Of a stretch of 62,158 bases of DNA, positions 8,650 to 16,571 are shown in pieces. The DNA comes from Alphaproteobacteria bacterium (GTDB lineage: Bacteria > Pseudomonadota > Alphaproteobacteria > MPNO01 > VGEU01). The stretch is taken from positions 1 to 62,158 of the forward strand of contig VGEU01000008.1 in NCBI GenBank assembly GCA_016869145.1. Direction: 5' to 3'. The notes below the pieces were generated by a model. The model was not told the DNA's origin and ran no database searches. It saw only the letters and a list, made by a program, of their open reading frames with translations. The position numbers and the translations under genes were made by a program. Every line of letters starts with the position of its first letter. Position 1 is the first letter of the stretch.

Positions 8650-10254
8650 TCAGCGCGGCAGGGCGGCGGCGGGGCGACGGAAGACGGTGAAGCGGCCGAT
8701 CGGCTCGGCGACCGGATAGGCGGTGTGGATCGCCGTCCACATCGCGCTCGTATAGAAGTCCTCGCGATCGTCTCGGACAACCACGAGATCGAACCAACCG
8801 GATGCGAGCCGGGCGACGAACGGCCGCTCGTCCCAGAGACCGGCTCCCGCCAGCATGGTCATGATCACAGGCTCGATGAGGACCGGCTTCCCCGCCTTCC
8901 GGATCAGCACCATGTCGTCGGCGTAGATCGGCCCGGGCGTCGCCGCCATGGCTGCGAGGACGCGTTGGGCGGCGGCGGTCTTGTCGGGCAAAGGCAGACG
9001 TGTCCAGCGCGCGCCGGCGACGAAGACGTGGACGGTCGCCGCCAGCATCAAGGCCGTCGCCGTCGCGATGGCGACCGATCGAGGGTTCTGCCGCCATGCC
9101 GCGCGGACGAACTCGACGAGGACGGCGGCGCCGAGGCCGAGCGAGACCGCCCAGCCGACGAACCACTCGTTGAAGTAGTTGCCCGCGGCACCCCACTTGC
9201 CGATGCCGAAGCCGGCGACGAGCCCGATCACGAAATGCGCGCCGAGCGCGACGACGGCCGCCGCCCGCGGATCGGCGCCGAGCACCGCCCGGAAGCCGTG
9301 CCCCCTCGTCCACGCCTCCGCGGTGAGCCGGCGCCCGTAGAGGAGAAGTCCGAGCGGGACGAGCGCCAGCGCCGCGAGGTTCATGTCCTCGACCAAATAA
9401 CGGCCGATGTTGGTCACCAGCGCGTCGAGGAGATACGGGTTGGTGTTGTAGAGGAAGAGATGACGCAGGACCTCGCCGTCGGTCGCAGCGACGAGCGCGG
9501 CGAGCGCCGCGGCACCGACGGCGGCGCACAGGGCGGCGACGCGGAGCGTCAGCGCCGGGCGCAGAAGATAAGAGACGAGGAAACATGCGGCGGCCGAGAC
9601 GATGATGCTCTGCTTGGCGTAGATCGCGGCGACGAAGGCGAGACCCGCGAGATAGAAGAGCCGCGGCCGCGTGAGCGAGGCGAAGAAGAGCGCGAGGCCG
9701 AGGCCGGCGAACATGACGGCCATCATGTCGACGCGAAAGTACGTCGACCATTGATAGAGGGGCGCGAATCCGAGCACCATGAGCCCGCCGACCAGGCCGC
9801 CGACGAGACGCGGCAGCGCGCCCGACATCGGCCCCGCGGCGCTCGACGCGGCTAGCCCGGCGAAGACGACGAGGAAGACCGTGCAGACGACCGAGACCGC
9901 GCGACCAGCCGCAAGCGGGTCGCCCCAGAGGGCGGCGATCGCCTTGGTCACGGCGTGGGAGAGCGGGGTGTAGTGGTAGACGATATGGGGAAGATCGTGC
10001 ACCGGGCGATAGAGGAATCCGTCCTGCAGCGCGTCCATCTGCTGCCATACGATCCCCTCGCCGTAATCGAGCTCGTACGGAAAGCCGATCGAGCCGAGCG
10101 CGTAGCGCGCGTAGTAGAAAGCCGTCAGCGCGAGGATCGCGAGGAGTAGTCCTGTCGCCAGCGCGAAGGCCGCGCGCACGGCGCCCGCCGCTACGAGCGA
10201 GCGCCGCCGCGATAGCGTCGCGCCGTCCACCGTCCCGAGCGTGCCCCGGCTCAT
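8650..10254 (-). CDS. Polytopic GT-C-type glycosyltransferase
   Basis: This 534-residue inner-membrane protein has about ten or more transmembrane helices. After the first helix comes the loop motif YELDYGEGIVWQQM (residues near 60-75), placed like the acidic GT-C catalytic loop that binds a polyprenyl-phosphate sugar. Further on are YHYTPLSHA and a long series of hydrophobic segments, then a soluble C-terminal tail. It starts within the stop of the upstream methyltransferase (ATGA), the last gene of an eight-gene run. It probably transfers a sugar from a lipid carrier on the periplasmic side, in this context perhaps arabinofuranose. Acceptor and sugar are inferred only from neighbours. Confidence 0.65.
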   Translation of the reverse strand: MSRGTLGTVDGATLSRRRSLVAAGAVRAAFALATGLLLAILALTAFYYARYALGSIGFPYELDYGEGIVWQQMDALQDGFLYRPVHDLPHIVYHYTPLSHAVTKAIAALWGDPLAAGRAVSVVCTVFLVVFAGLAASSAAGPMSGALPRLVGGLVGGLMVLGFAPLYQWSTYFRVDMMAVMFAGLGLALFFASLTRPRLFYLAGLAFVAAIYAKQSIIVSAAACFLVSYLLRPALTLRVAALCAAVGAAALAALVAATDGEVLRHLFLYNTNPYLLDALVTNIGRYLVEDMNLAALALVPLGLLLYGRRLTAEAWTRGHGFRAVLGADPRAAAVVALGAHFVIGLVAGFGIGKWGAAGNYFNEWFVGWAVSLGLGAAVLVEFVRAAWRQNPRSVAIATATALMLAATVHVFVAGARWTRLPLPDKTAAAQRVLAAMAATPGPIYADDMVLIRKAGKPVLIEPVIMTMLAGAGLWDERPFVARLASGWFDLVVVRDDREDFYTSAMWTAIHTAYPVAEPIGRFTVFRRPAAALPR

Positions 10255-10901
10255 CGTCGCTCACTCCCACGCGCGGGGGCGGCGATCACCAGCATCTGGC
10301 CGGCCAGCGGTCGCCACGGCAGGAGGAGATAGAGGCGGACCAGCGCCCGTGAAACCGGTATCCGCGACTTCATGGACAAGGGCAGGAACCGGGGCTCTAT
10401 CCGTTCGATGCGCCAGCCGTTCACGGCGAGGAAATCGGGCAGGCTCCGGTCGCTCCAGACCGCGACATGGCTGTAGTCGTCGAAATATTCGCGAAAAACG
10501 AGGCGCCAGTTGGGCTGCACGATCGCCAGCCGGCCGCGCGGGGCGAGTTTCGCCGCCAGCGCCGCCAGCGTCGCGGCGAATTCGGCCTTATCCATGTGCT
10601 CGAAGAGATTGCTTGCGAGCGCAAAGTCGACCGATCCATCCTCGATCGCATCGAGCTCGTGTGCGCGCGCGACGATCGCCTCGACCCCGGGTGCGAGATG
10701 CTCGACCATGCCCGGCCAGACGTCGACTGCGATGCGCCGCCGCGCCACCGCGGCGTTGATGAAATGGCCATGGCCCGCGCCGAGCTCGAGGACGCAGCCG
10801 TCCGGCGGCACGTAACGCGCGAACTGGAGGTCCCAGAGCGCCCGCCATACGACGTCGCGCCGGGGATCGTGGACGAAGCGCGTCGCGTGGTAGCCGCTCA
10901 C
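10251..10901 (-). CDS. SAM-dependent methyltransferase (class I)
   Basis: This 216-residue enzyme has a SAM-binding motif VLELGAGHGHFINA near residue 35, an acidic end of strand 2 (AVDVWPG) and motif LASNLFEHMDKAEF typical of type-11/23 methyltransferases. Its GTG start overlaps the GT2 stop (GTGA), and its own stop overlaps the next start (ATGA). Sitting between two glycosyltransferases, it probably methylates a lipid-linked sugar or glycan. The N-terminal residues HDPRRDVVWRALWDLQFARY resemble methyltransferases of polysaccharide clusters. Confidence 0.75.
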   Translation of the reverse strand: MSGYHATRFVHDPRRDVVWRALWDLQFARYVPPDGCVLELGAGHGHFINAAVARRRIAVDVWPGMVEHLAPGVEAIVARAHELDAIEDGSVDFALASNLFEHMDKAEFAATLAALAAKLAPRGRLAIVQPNWRLVFREYFDDYSHVAVWSDRSLPDFLAVNGWRIERIEPRFLPLSMKSRIPVSRALVRLYLLLPWRPLAGQMLVIAAPARGSERR

Positions 10902-11976
10902 GCCCGGCCCTCGCCCCGCCAGCCGAACAGGATGCCGCGGATCATCCTGAGACCGACGGAGAGCGCGCGGCGATTGTTGACATTGCCGCCCTTGCTGAGG
11001 CCGATGCGCTGATGAAACGTGATCGGGCACTCGACGATGTCGAGACCCGAGGCGAGCGCCATGTCGAGAAAGTGGGCGTTGAACTCGAGATTGACCGAAG
11101 GGTCGACGTGAGAGAGGAGGTCGCGCAATGCATCGTTGCGGCAGAGCTTGTAGGTGGTACCGACGTCGGTGAACGTACCGCGACCGAGATGCTTCGCCTC
11201 GAGGAGCTTCCCGACAAAGAGATTGCCGTAATACATGAAGGTCGAGAGCTGGGTCTCATAGGCGCGGAGCTGCTCGGAGATTCGCGTCCCGTTGACGATG
11301 TCGGCATGATCGATATAGGCGAGGAACTTGTCGATATCGTGGGCGCGAAATGTCCGATCGCCCTCGCAGAGGAGGGTCAGGTCGGTGTCGTCGAAGTCGA
11401 CCGCCGCGAGGTAGCAGCGTATGACGCAGCGGCCATAGCCCGGCCGCTCCTCGACCACCACGATCGCTCCGGCCGCCGCGGCACGCGATGCGGTGGCATC
11501 GCGGCTGTTGTTGTCGACGACGACGACGCGCGCGACGCGCGGGTGGCTGATGAAGTCCTTCACCGCCTCGGCGATCGATTCCTCGTCGTTATAGGCCGTG
11601 AGGGCCACGGTGACCTGGCGGTTGACGATCGCGTCGAACCGCACGGTCGAGCCGGCGCGTTTGCGCGGAAGGGGCACGAAGAGATCGATCGCCGCGAGCA
11701 GGATGCCGATCGTCACCGGCACGCCTGAATACCAGACAATCGCCTCGTTGAGGGCGAGGAAATCGCCGCCGAGGCCGAGGAGACGGCGGGGGGCGCCATC
11801 AGGACGCCGAGGACATAGAGCGCCAAACCGAGGAGGATCAGGCAGACGGCGAAATGGAGAAGGCGCAACGGACGCGCCGCGCGGCGGCTCCGCGTTTGCA
11901 GTTCCGACACGGCATCGATCGAGTTCTCGGTTCGGCCGGGAAGGAGATAATCCCGGTCGGCGGGCGGCGTCGGCAT
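10898..11976 (-). pseudogene. GT2-family glycosyltransferase (dolichyl-phosphate-sugar-synthase-like), frameshifted
   Basis: About 359 residues when repaired. The N-terminal piece (11713-11976) holds a membrane helix, LLHFAVCLILLGLALYVLGV. The main piece (10898-11722) is a GT2 catalytic domain with VTVALTAYNDEESI, VVVVDNNSRDAT and the metal-binding CEGDRTF, then GTTYKLCRNDAL. The frames join at a run of six Gs (11788-11793). Adding one G gives continuous sequence through RLLGLGGDFLALNEAIVWYS. It may load a nucleotide sugar onto polyprenyl phosphate or extend a glycan. It is followed by a GTGA overlap with the methyltransferase. All partners in the operon are intact, which favours a sequencing indel. 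Confidence 0.7.
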
Positions 11977-12050
11977 TGGTTCAGCCTATCACGACTGACG
12001 CCGCTTCCAGCGTGACATCTCGGTGGTCTCCGCGGAGAGGTCGGCCCGGT

Positions 12051-12788
12051 TCAGAGCTTCAGGCGCTTGAACACGGGTTCCGGGATCAGTTTGATGATCG
12101 TCATGATCGGCCACCAGAACCAGGGCGCGTAGACGACGTCCGCACCCTTGGTGACGGCGCGATGGATGGCGACGGCGACCGTCTCGGGTGCGGCGTAGAG
12201 GGCGTTCTTGGTCATACCCGCGGTCATCGGCGTGTCGACGAACCCGGGCTTGATCGTGACGACGCGGACGCCGGCGCGGTGGAGGCGATTGCGGAGCCCC
12301 TCGAGGAAGGTCGAGACCGCAGCCTTCGCGGTGCCATAGACATAGTTGCTCTGTCGGCCGCGATCGCCGGCGACCGAGGAGATCACGGCGATCGTCCCGG
12401 CGCGCGCCGCCTCGAACCGGTTGGCGATCGGGGTCAGGAGCGAGACCACGCTCAGGAAGTTGATATCGAGCTCGCGGCGCGCAGTCTCGAAGGCGGCCTG
12501 GCAGGCGAGCTGGTCGGAGAGCGTGCCGTGCGCGATGACGACGGTGTCGAGGCCGCCGAGCCGTTCCGCGGCCTCGTCGATCAGCGCAGCGTGACGATCG
12601 AACGCGGTCGCGTCGAAGACGAGTGTCTCGACCTGCGCGGCGCCACGGACGCGGAGATCGTCGGCGATCGCGGCGAGCCGGTCGGCGTCGCGGGCGAGGA
12701 GCGCGAGGCGATCGCCGTCGGCGGCGAACAGCCGGGCGACATGCTCGGCGATCGCCGATGTGGCACCGACGATCAGGGCCTTTCTCAT
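12051..12788 (-). CDS. DprE2-like short-chain dehydrogenase (decaprenylphosphoryl-2-keto-ribose reductase)
   Basis: This 245-residue Rossmann enzyme has the cofactor loop IVGATSAIAEHVA, AHGTLSDQ, and a catalytic block SSVAGDRGRQSNYVYGTAKA with the Tyr-x3-Lys pair, then VRVVTIKPGFVDTPMT. The stretch SSVAGxRxRxSNxVYGxxKA and the C-terminal APWFWWPIMTIIKLIPEPVF are close to mycobacterial DprE2, which reduces polyprenyl-phosphoryl-2-keto-ribofuranose to arabinofuranose with NADH. It overlaps the DprE1-like gene by an ATGA, matching the adjacent dprE1-dprE2 pair of mycobacteria. It is cytoplasmic or membrane-associated. Confidence 0.8.
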   Translation of the reverse strand: MRKALIVGATSAIAEHVARLFAADGDRLALLARDADRLAAIADDLRVRGAAQVETLVFDATAFDRHAALIDEAAERLGGLDTVVIAHGTLSDQLACQAAFETARRELDINFLSVVSLLTPIANRFEAARAGTIAVISSVAGDRGRQSNYVYGTAKAAVSTFLEGLRNRLHRAGVRVVTIKPGFVDTPMTAGMTKNALYAAPETVAVAIHRAVTKGADVVYAPWFWWPIMTIIKLIPEPVFKRLKL

Positions 12789-14113
12789 GACGGAACCTCC
12801 GCTTCGGCCGTGACACGGCGCCAGAAACTCGACGAGAAACGTGGATCGATGTGACGCGCGAACGTGCGCCAGCGTGGGAAGTAGAGGCGGAAGCTGTCGC
12901 CGCTCATGCGGGCGTCCTTGGCGGGATAGACCGCACCGCCGGCGGTCCTGACCACGTCGTCGAGACGGTCGAGAAGCGCGAAGGTGGAGACGCCGCGGTT
13001 CGGGAAATCGAGCGTGATGGTGAGCCCGGGACGGGGAAACGACATCAGCCCCGGCGAGGGAACGTCGCCGAAGCGTTTCAGGATGGTGAGGAACGAGCCC
13101 TCGCGCGCGGCGGCGACGCGGTCGAGGATCTCGCGCATCGCCTCGTTTCCGCCCGCCTCGGGAACCACGCACTGGTACTGCATGAAGCCCTTGCGGCCGT
13201 AGATCCGGTTCCAGCCGTGTATGGCATCGAGCGGATAGAAGAACGGATCGTAATGCTGGACCGCCTGCCGTCGCGCCGCAGCCTTCCCCCAATAGGTGGC
13301 GTTGAATGCCCGGACCGAGAGCGCGTTGACGACCGGCACCGGCATCTCGATCGGGACCGCGAGCCGACGGCGCGGCGCCGCGGGCCGCTCGCGCGTGGTC
13401 GGGGCCGCGTGATTGCCGCGCATGAAGAGCCCACGGCCGAGTGCCTTGCCGCGCGCCAGGCAATCGACCCAGGCGACCGTGTATTCGTAGTCGCGATCGG
13501 ATTCGGACGACAGCGCGAAGAACGCATCGAGCGAGCCGTAGCGGATCGTCTCGACGGCGAGGTTGGGGCTCGCGACGCGCTTCAGCGTGATTTCGGCGAC
13601 GAGGATCGCGCCGGTGAGGCCGAGGCCGCCGATCGTCGCGGCGAAGAGCTCGGCGTTCTCCGCCGGACTGCACCACAGCCGGATGCCGTCGGAACGGGCG
13701 AGGAGCAGGCGGCGGACATGGCGGCCGAACGTGCCGGCGACGTGATGGTTCTTGCCATGCACGTCATTGGCGATGGCGCCGCCGACGGTGACGAACTTGG
13801 TGCCGGGCGTCACCGGCGGGAACCACCCCTGCGGCAAGGCGAAGTCGATGATCTCGGCGAGGAGTATTCCCGCCTCGCAGCGGAGAATTCCCGTCGCCGG
13901 ATCGAAGCCGAGGAAACGGTCGAGGCCGCGCATGTCGAGAAGCGCGCCGCCGTCATTGAGGCAGCTGTCGCCATAGCTCCGGCCGTTGCCGAACGGGAGA
14001 TAATCGCGCGCCGGCGCGTTCCCGATCGGGAGCGGGTCGCTCCGCCAGGCGATGCGGCTCGCGGTCTGCGTCGCGGCCGGATAGCGGCCCCAGGATTGGT
14101 ACCGGTCCGCCAT
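12785..14113 (-). CDS. DprE1-like FAD-dependent epimerase subunit (polyprenylphosphoryl-ribose 2-oxidase)
   Basis: This 442-residue flavoenzyme (Mycobacterium DprE1 is 461) oxidises C2 of a polyprenyl-phosphoryl ribose. The FAD domain has FGNGRSYGDSCLNDGG near residue 45 and VHGKNHHVAGTFGRHV near 120, both characteristic of DprE1. The substrate domain has YQCVVPEAG, MSFPRPGLTITLDFPN and AVYPAKDARMSGDSF. The Lys in PAKDAR matches the essential DprE1 Lys418. At the position of the benzothiazinone-reactive Cys387 (WNICVDFP in Mycobacterium) this protein has Thr (LTITLDFP). The stop overlaps the DprE2-like start. A sugar-1,4-lactone oxidase is the main alternative, but the neighbours argue against it. 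Confidence 0.8.
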   Translation of the reverse strand: MADRYQSWGRYPAATQTASRIAWRSDPLPIGNAPARDYLPFGNGRSYGDSCLNDGGALLDMRGLDRFLGFDPATGILRCEAGILLAEIIDFALPQGWFPPVTPGTKFVTVGGAIANDVHGKNHHVAGTFGRHVRRLLLARSDGIRLWCSPAENAELFAATIGGLGLTGAILVAEITLKRVASPNLAVETIRYGSLDAFFALSSESDRDYEYTVAWVDCLARGKALGRGLFMRGNHAAPTTRERPAAPRRRLAVPIEMPVPVVNALSVRAFNATYWGKAAARRQAVQHYDPFFYPLDAIHGWNRIYGRKGFMQYQCVVPEAGGNEAMREILDRVAAAREGSFLTILKRFGDVPSPGLMSFPRPGLTITLDFPNRGVSTFALLDRLDDVVRTAGGAVYPAKDARMSGDSFRLYFPRWRTFARHIDPRFSSSFWRRVTAEAEVPS

Positions 14114-14115
14114 GC

Positions 14116-15555
14116 TCACGCGGCGAGCATCAGGATCAGCGCGACGCAGCGGCTCGGCGAATCGCGGAGCGCGAAGAGGACCGGGTCCTCCTGCAGCGTG
14201 CCGCGCCGGGCGGCGAGCCAGACGCGGCTGATCCAGTAGAGAATGAGCGGACAGACGAGCCAGACCGCCTCGGGATGCCGGTAGAGGAGGAGGACCTTCT
14301 CGCTGTTGACATAGAGCGCGAGCACGAGAACCGAGGTGTAGCCGCTCGCCGCGCCGAGCGCGTGCAGCGTCTCGAGATCGCTCACCTGGTAGCCCCGCCC
14401 CGCCGCGACCGTGCCGCCCGCCTCCTGGAGCGCGAGGAGCTCCGAGTATCGCTTCACGAGCGCGAGGCTCAGGAAGAAGAACATCGAGAACGCAAGGAGC
14501 CAGAACGAGAGCGCCACCGACACCGCCATCGCGCCGGCGACGATCCGAAGCGTGTAGAGCCCGGCGAGCACCAGGACATCGACAAGCTCGACGCGCTTCA
14601 GCCAGAAGGAATAGGCTGTGCTGGTGACGTAATAGAGGAAAAGCATGCCGAGGAAGACGAGCGGCAAGGCGCTCGCGATGACGAGCGCGAGCAGAAGGAG
14701 GAGCGGTGCCAGAAGGGCGGCATGCTGCACCGGCACACGGCCTGAGGCGATCGGACGATAGCGCTTGCGCGCATGGCGGCGATCGGCGGCGAGGTCGAGA
14801 AGATCGTTGACGAGATAGACGCTCGAGGCGGTGAGGCCGAAGGCGATGAAGGCGAGGATGACGTCGGCGAGAAGCCCGATCTCTCCCACCCGATGGGCCG
14901 CGAAGAGCGGCACGAGGAGGAGCAGGTTCTTGAGCCACTGATAGGGCTGCAGCGCGCGGAGATAGTCGGCGAGCCGTCCGCCGCCCGCATCGAACACACG
15001 GCCGACGCGGGCGATACGGCGGGCACGGTCGAGGACGCCGCGTCCGGGGCTCACGACGATCGCCTCGCGGGCATGCGGCCAGATCCGGAGATCGGGCGCC
15101 GCATTGCCGGCATAGTCGAATCCGTCGGTGCCGGCGAACGCCTGCATCCGCGCGAGCTTGGCCTCGCCCTTGAGGTTGGTCGCCTCGTCGCTCGCGATCA
15201 CGGCCTCGAAGAGATCGAGATGATCGGCGACGGCCCTGGCATAGCGCTCGTTGGTGGCCGTCGCGAGAACGAGGCGCCGCCCGGCGGCCTTCTCGGCGCG
15301 CAGGTGCTCGACGAGCGCCTCGTTATAGGGAAGCGAGGCGGCATCGATCTCGGCCCGCCGCGCCACCTCGTGCTTGAGGCTCGCCTTGCCGCGCGCGAAC
15401 CAGACCGGGAGCGCGAGCGCGTGGAGGGGGTTGCGCTTCAGGAGCGCGAGGATCGATTCGACCCCGACGTCGGTGCGGACGAGCGTGCCGTCGAGATCGA
15501 CGCAGAGAAGCGCGGCATCGGCGGCGGTCGTCGGGCGGGTCGCTGCACCTTCCAT
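14116..15555 (-). CDS. HAD phosphatase-UbiA prenyltransferase fusion (DPPR synthase-like)
   Basis: This 479-residue fusion has an N-terminal HAD domain with motif CVDLDGTLVRTD (Asp20, Asp22), VLATATNERYA and FDYAGNAAPD. From about residue 205 a UbiA domain has eight or nine helices: PYQWLKNLLLLVPLF, the Asp-rich NDLLDLAADRRHARKRYRP, and second motif FWLKRVELVDVLVLAGLY followed by TLRIVAGA. UbiA of this type transfers 5-phosphoribose from PRPP to polyprenyl phosphate, and the HAD part would then remove the 5'-phosphate. One gene could therefore supply the substrate of the DprE1-like enzyme encoded two bases downstream. It overlaps the upstream flippase-like gene (ATGA). Confidence 0.8.
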   Translation of the reverse strand: MEGAATRPTTAADAALLCVDLDGTLVRTDVGVESILALLKRNPLHALALPVWFARGKASLKHEVARRAEIDAASLPYNEALVEHLRAEKAAGRRLVLATATNERYARAVADHLDLFEAVIASDEATNLKGEAKLARMQAFAGTDGFDYAGNAAPDLRIWPHAREAIVVSPGRGVLDRARRIARVGRVFDAGGGRLADYLRALQPYQWLKNLLLLVPLFAAHRVGEIGLLADVILAFIAFGLTASSVYLVNDLLDLAADRRHARKRYRPIASGRVPVQHAALLAPLLLLLALVIASALPLVFLGMLFLYYVTSTAYSFWLKRVELVDVLVLAGLYTLRIVAGAMAVSVALSFWLLAFSMFFFLSLALVKRYSELLALQEAGGTVAAGRGYQVSDLETLHALGAASGYTSVLVLALYVNSEKVLLLYRHPEAVWLVCPLILYWISRVWLAARRGTLQEDPVLFALRDSPSRCVALILMLAA

Positions 15556-16571
15556 CACGAGGCGACCTCCGCTCGTGCCTTCGTCGACGCACCGGTCGCC
15601 TCGAGCAGAGCGAGCGCGATCATGCCGATCAGGACCGCGAGCCAGAGCGTCGCGAGGCGGCAGATGATCGCGGCGGAAATCGCGGTCATGGTGTCGACGC
15701 CCATCAGGACGAGGAGGAGCGTCATCACCGCCTCGGCGCTCCCGATCCCGCCCGGGATGAACGACATGGCGCCGGCGAGAATGCTGATCGAGTAGATGCC
15801 GATGGCGGTCGGCAGCGCGATGTCGACGGCGAGATAGTCGAGCATGACGTAGAATCCGACGCCCTCGGCGGCCCAGGCGACGAGCCCGATCGCGAGCGCG
15901 CCGTAGAAGATCCGGGCGCAGAGGAGCGTCGCGGCGTCGCGCTGGAAGCGCCTGAGGGCTGCGAGCGCGCGCTTGAGGAAGGCCCAGCCGAGGCCGCGCG
16001 CGATCGCCTCGATCAGGTCGAGCATCCAGGTCCCGCGATAGACTGAGAACAGGACGATCGCGGCGATGGCGGCGAGCGCGAGGAGCCAGCGCGATTCCTC
16101 GAAGTGGAGCGCGGTCAGCGTCGAGAGTGCGAGGATCGCCAGGAGATCCATGTAGCGCTCGATCATGAACGCCGCGAGGCTCGCGCTCATTGGCACGCCA
16201 TAGGGCAGGAGATAGATCGATCGCACCGCTTCGCCGGCCTTGCCCGGGCTGGTGACGAACGCGAATCCGGCGAGATAGATCCAGAAGTCGCGCCAGAACG
16301 GCACGCGCCCGCCGAACACCGTGATGTACCAGTGCCAGCGCAGAAAGCGGAAGAAATAGTTGGCGACCGAGTAGCCGATCAGGACCAGCCAGCCGATGGT
16401 ATCGATCCGGCCCATCGCATCGAAGATGCGCTCGCGGTCGCCGACGAGGACGATCGCGACATAGACCGCGATGCCGCCGGCGACGGAGAGGATCAGCGGC
16501 TGGATCATGCGCGCGAGGAGCGCGCGCGGGGTGCCGATCCGCTTGAGTTCGGCTTCGTCGAGGGCGCTCAC
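15555..16571 (-). CDS. UPF0104/LPG-synthase-TM family membrane protein, candidate lipid flippase
   Basis: This 338-residue polytopic protein has about eight helices and the conserved motifs FRFLRWHWYITVF, GFAFVTSPGKAGEAVRSIYL and the late SFIPGGIGSAEAVMTLLL, all marks of the lysylphosphatidylglycerol-synthase transmembrane family. Its bacterial members lack the synthase domain and are often found with glycosyltransferases, where a flippase role is suspected. The GTG start is inside the stop of the upstream glycosyltransferase and the stop overlaps the HAD-UbiA start. In this cluster it could move a polyprenyl-phosphate sugar across the inner membrane. Confidence 0.75.
   Translation of the reverse strand: MSALDEAELKRIGTPRALLARMIQPLILSVAGGIAVYVAIVLVGDRERIFDAMGRIDTIGWLVLIGYSVANYFFRFLRWHWYITVFGGRVPFWRDFWIYLAGFAFVTSPGKAGEAVRSIYLLPYGVPMSASLAAFMIERYMDLLAILALSTLTALHFEESRWLLALAAIAAIVLFSVYRGTWMLDLIEAIARGLGWAFLKRALAALRRFQRDAATLLCARIFYGALAIGLVAWAAEGVGFYVMLDYLAVDIALPTAIGIYSISILAGAMSFIPGGIGSAEAVMTLLLVLMGVDTMTAISAAIICRLATLWLAVLIGMIALALLEATGASTKARAEVAS

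Noticed and set aside
11713-11976. A separate 87-residue membrane protein ahead of the GT2.
   Set aside because: Its last 20 residues are out of frame with continuous GT2 sequence, so it is the GT2 N-terminus.
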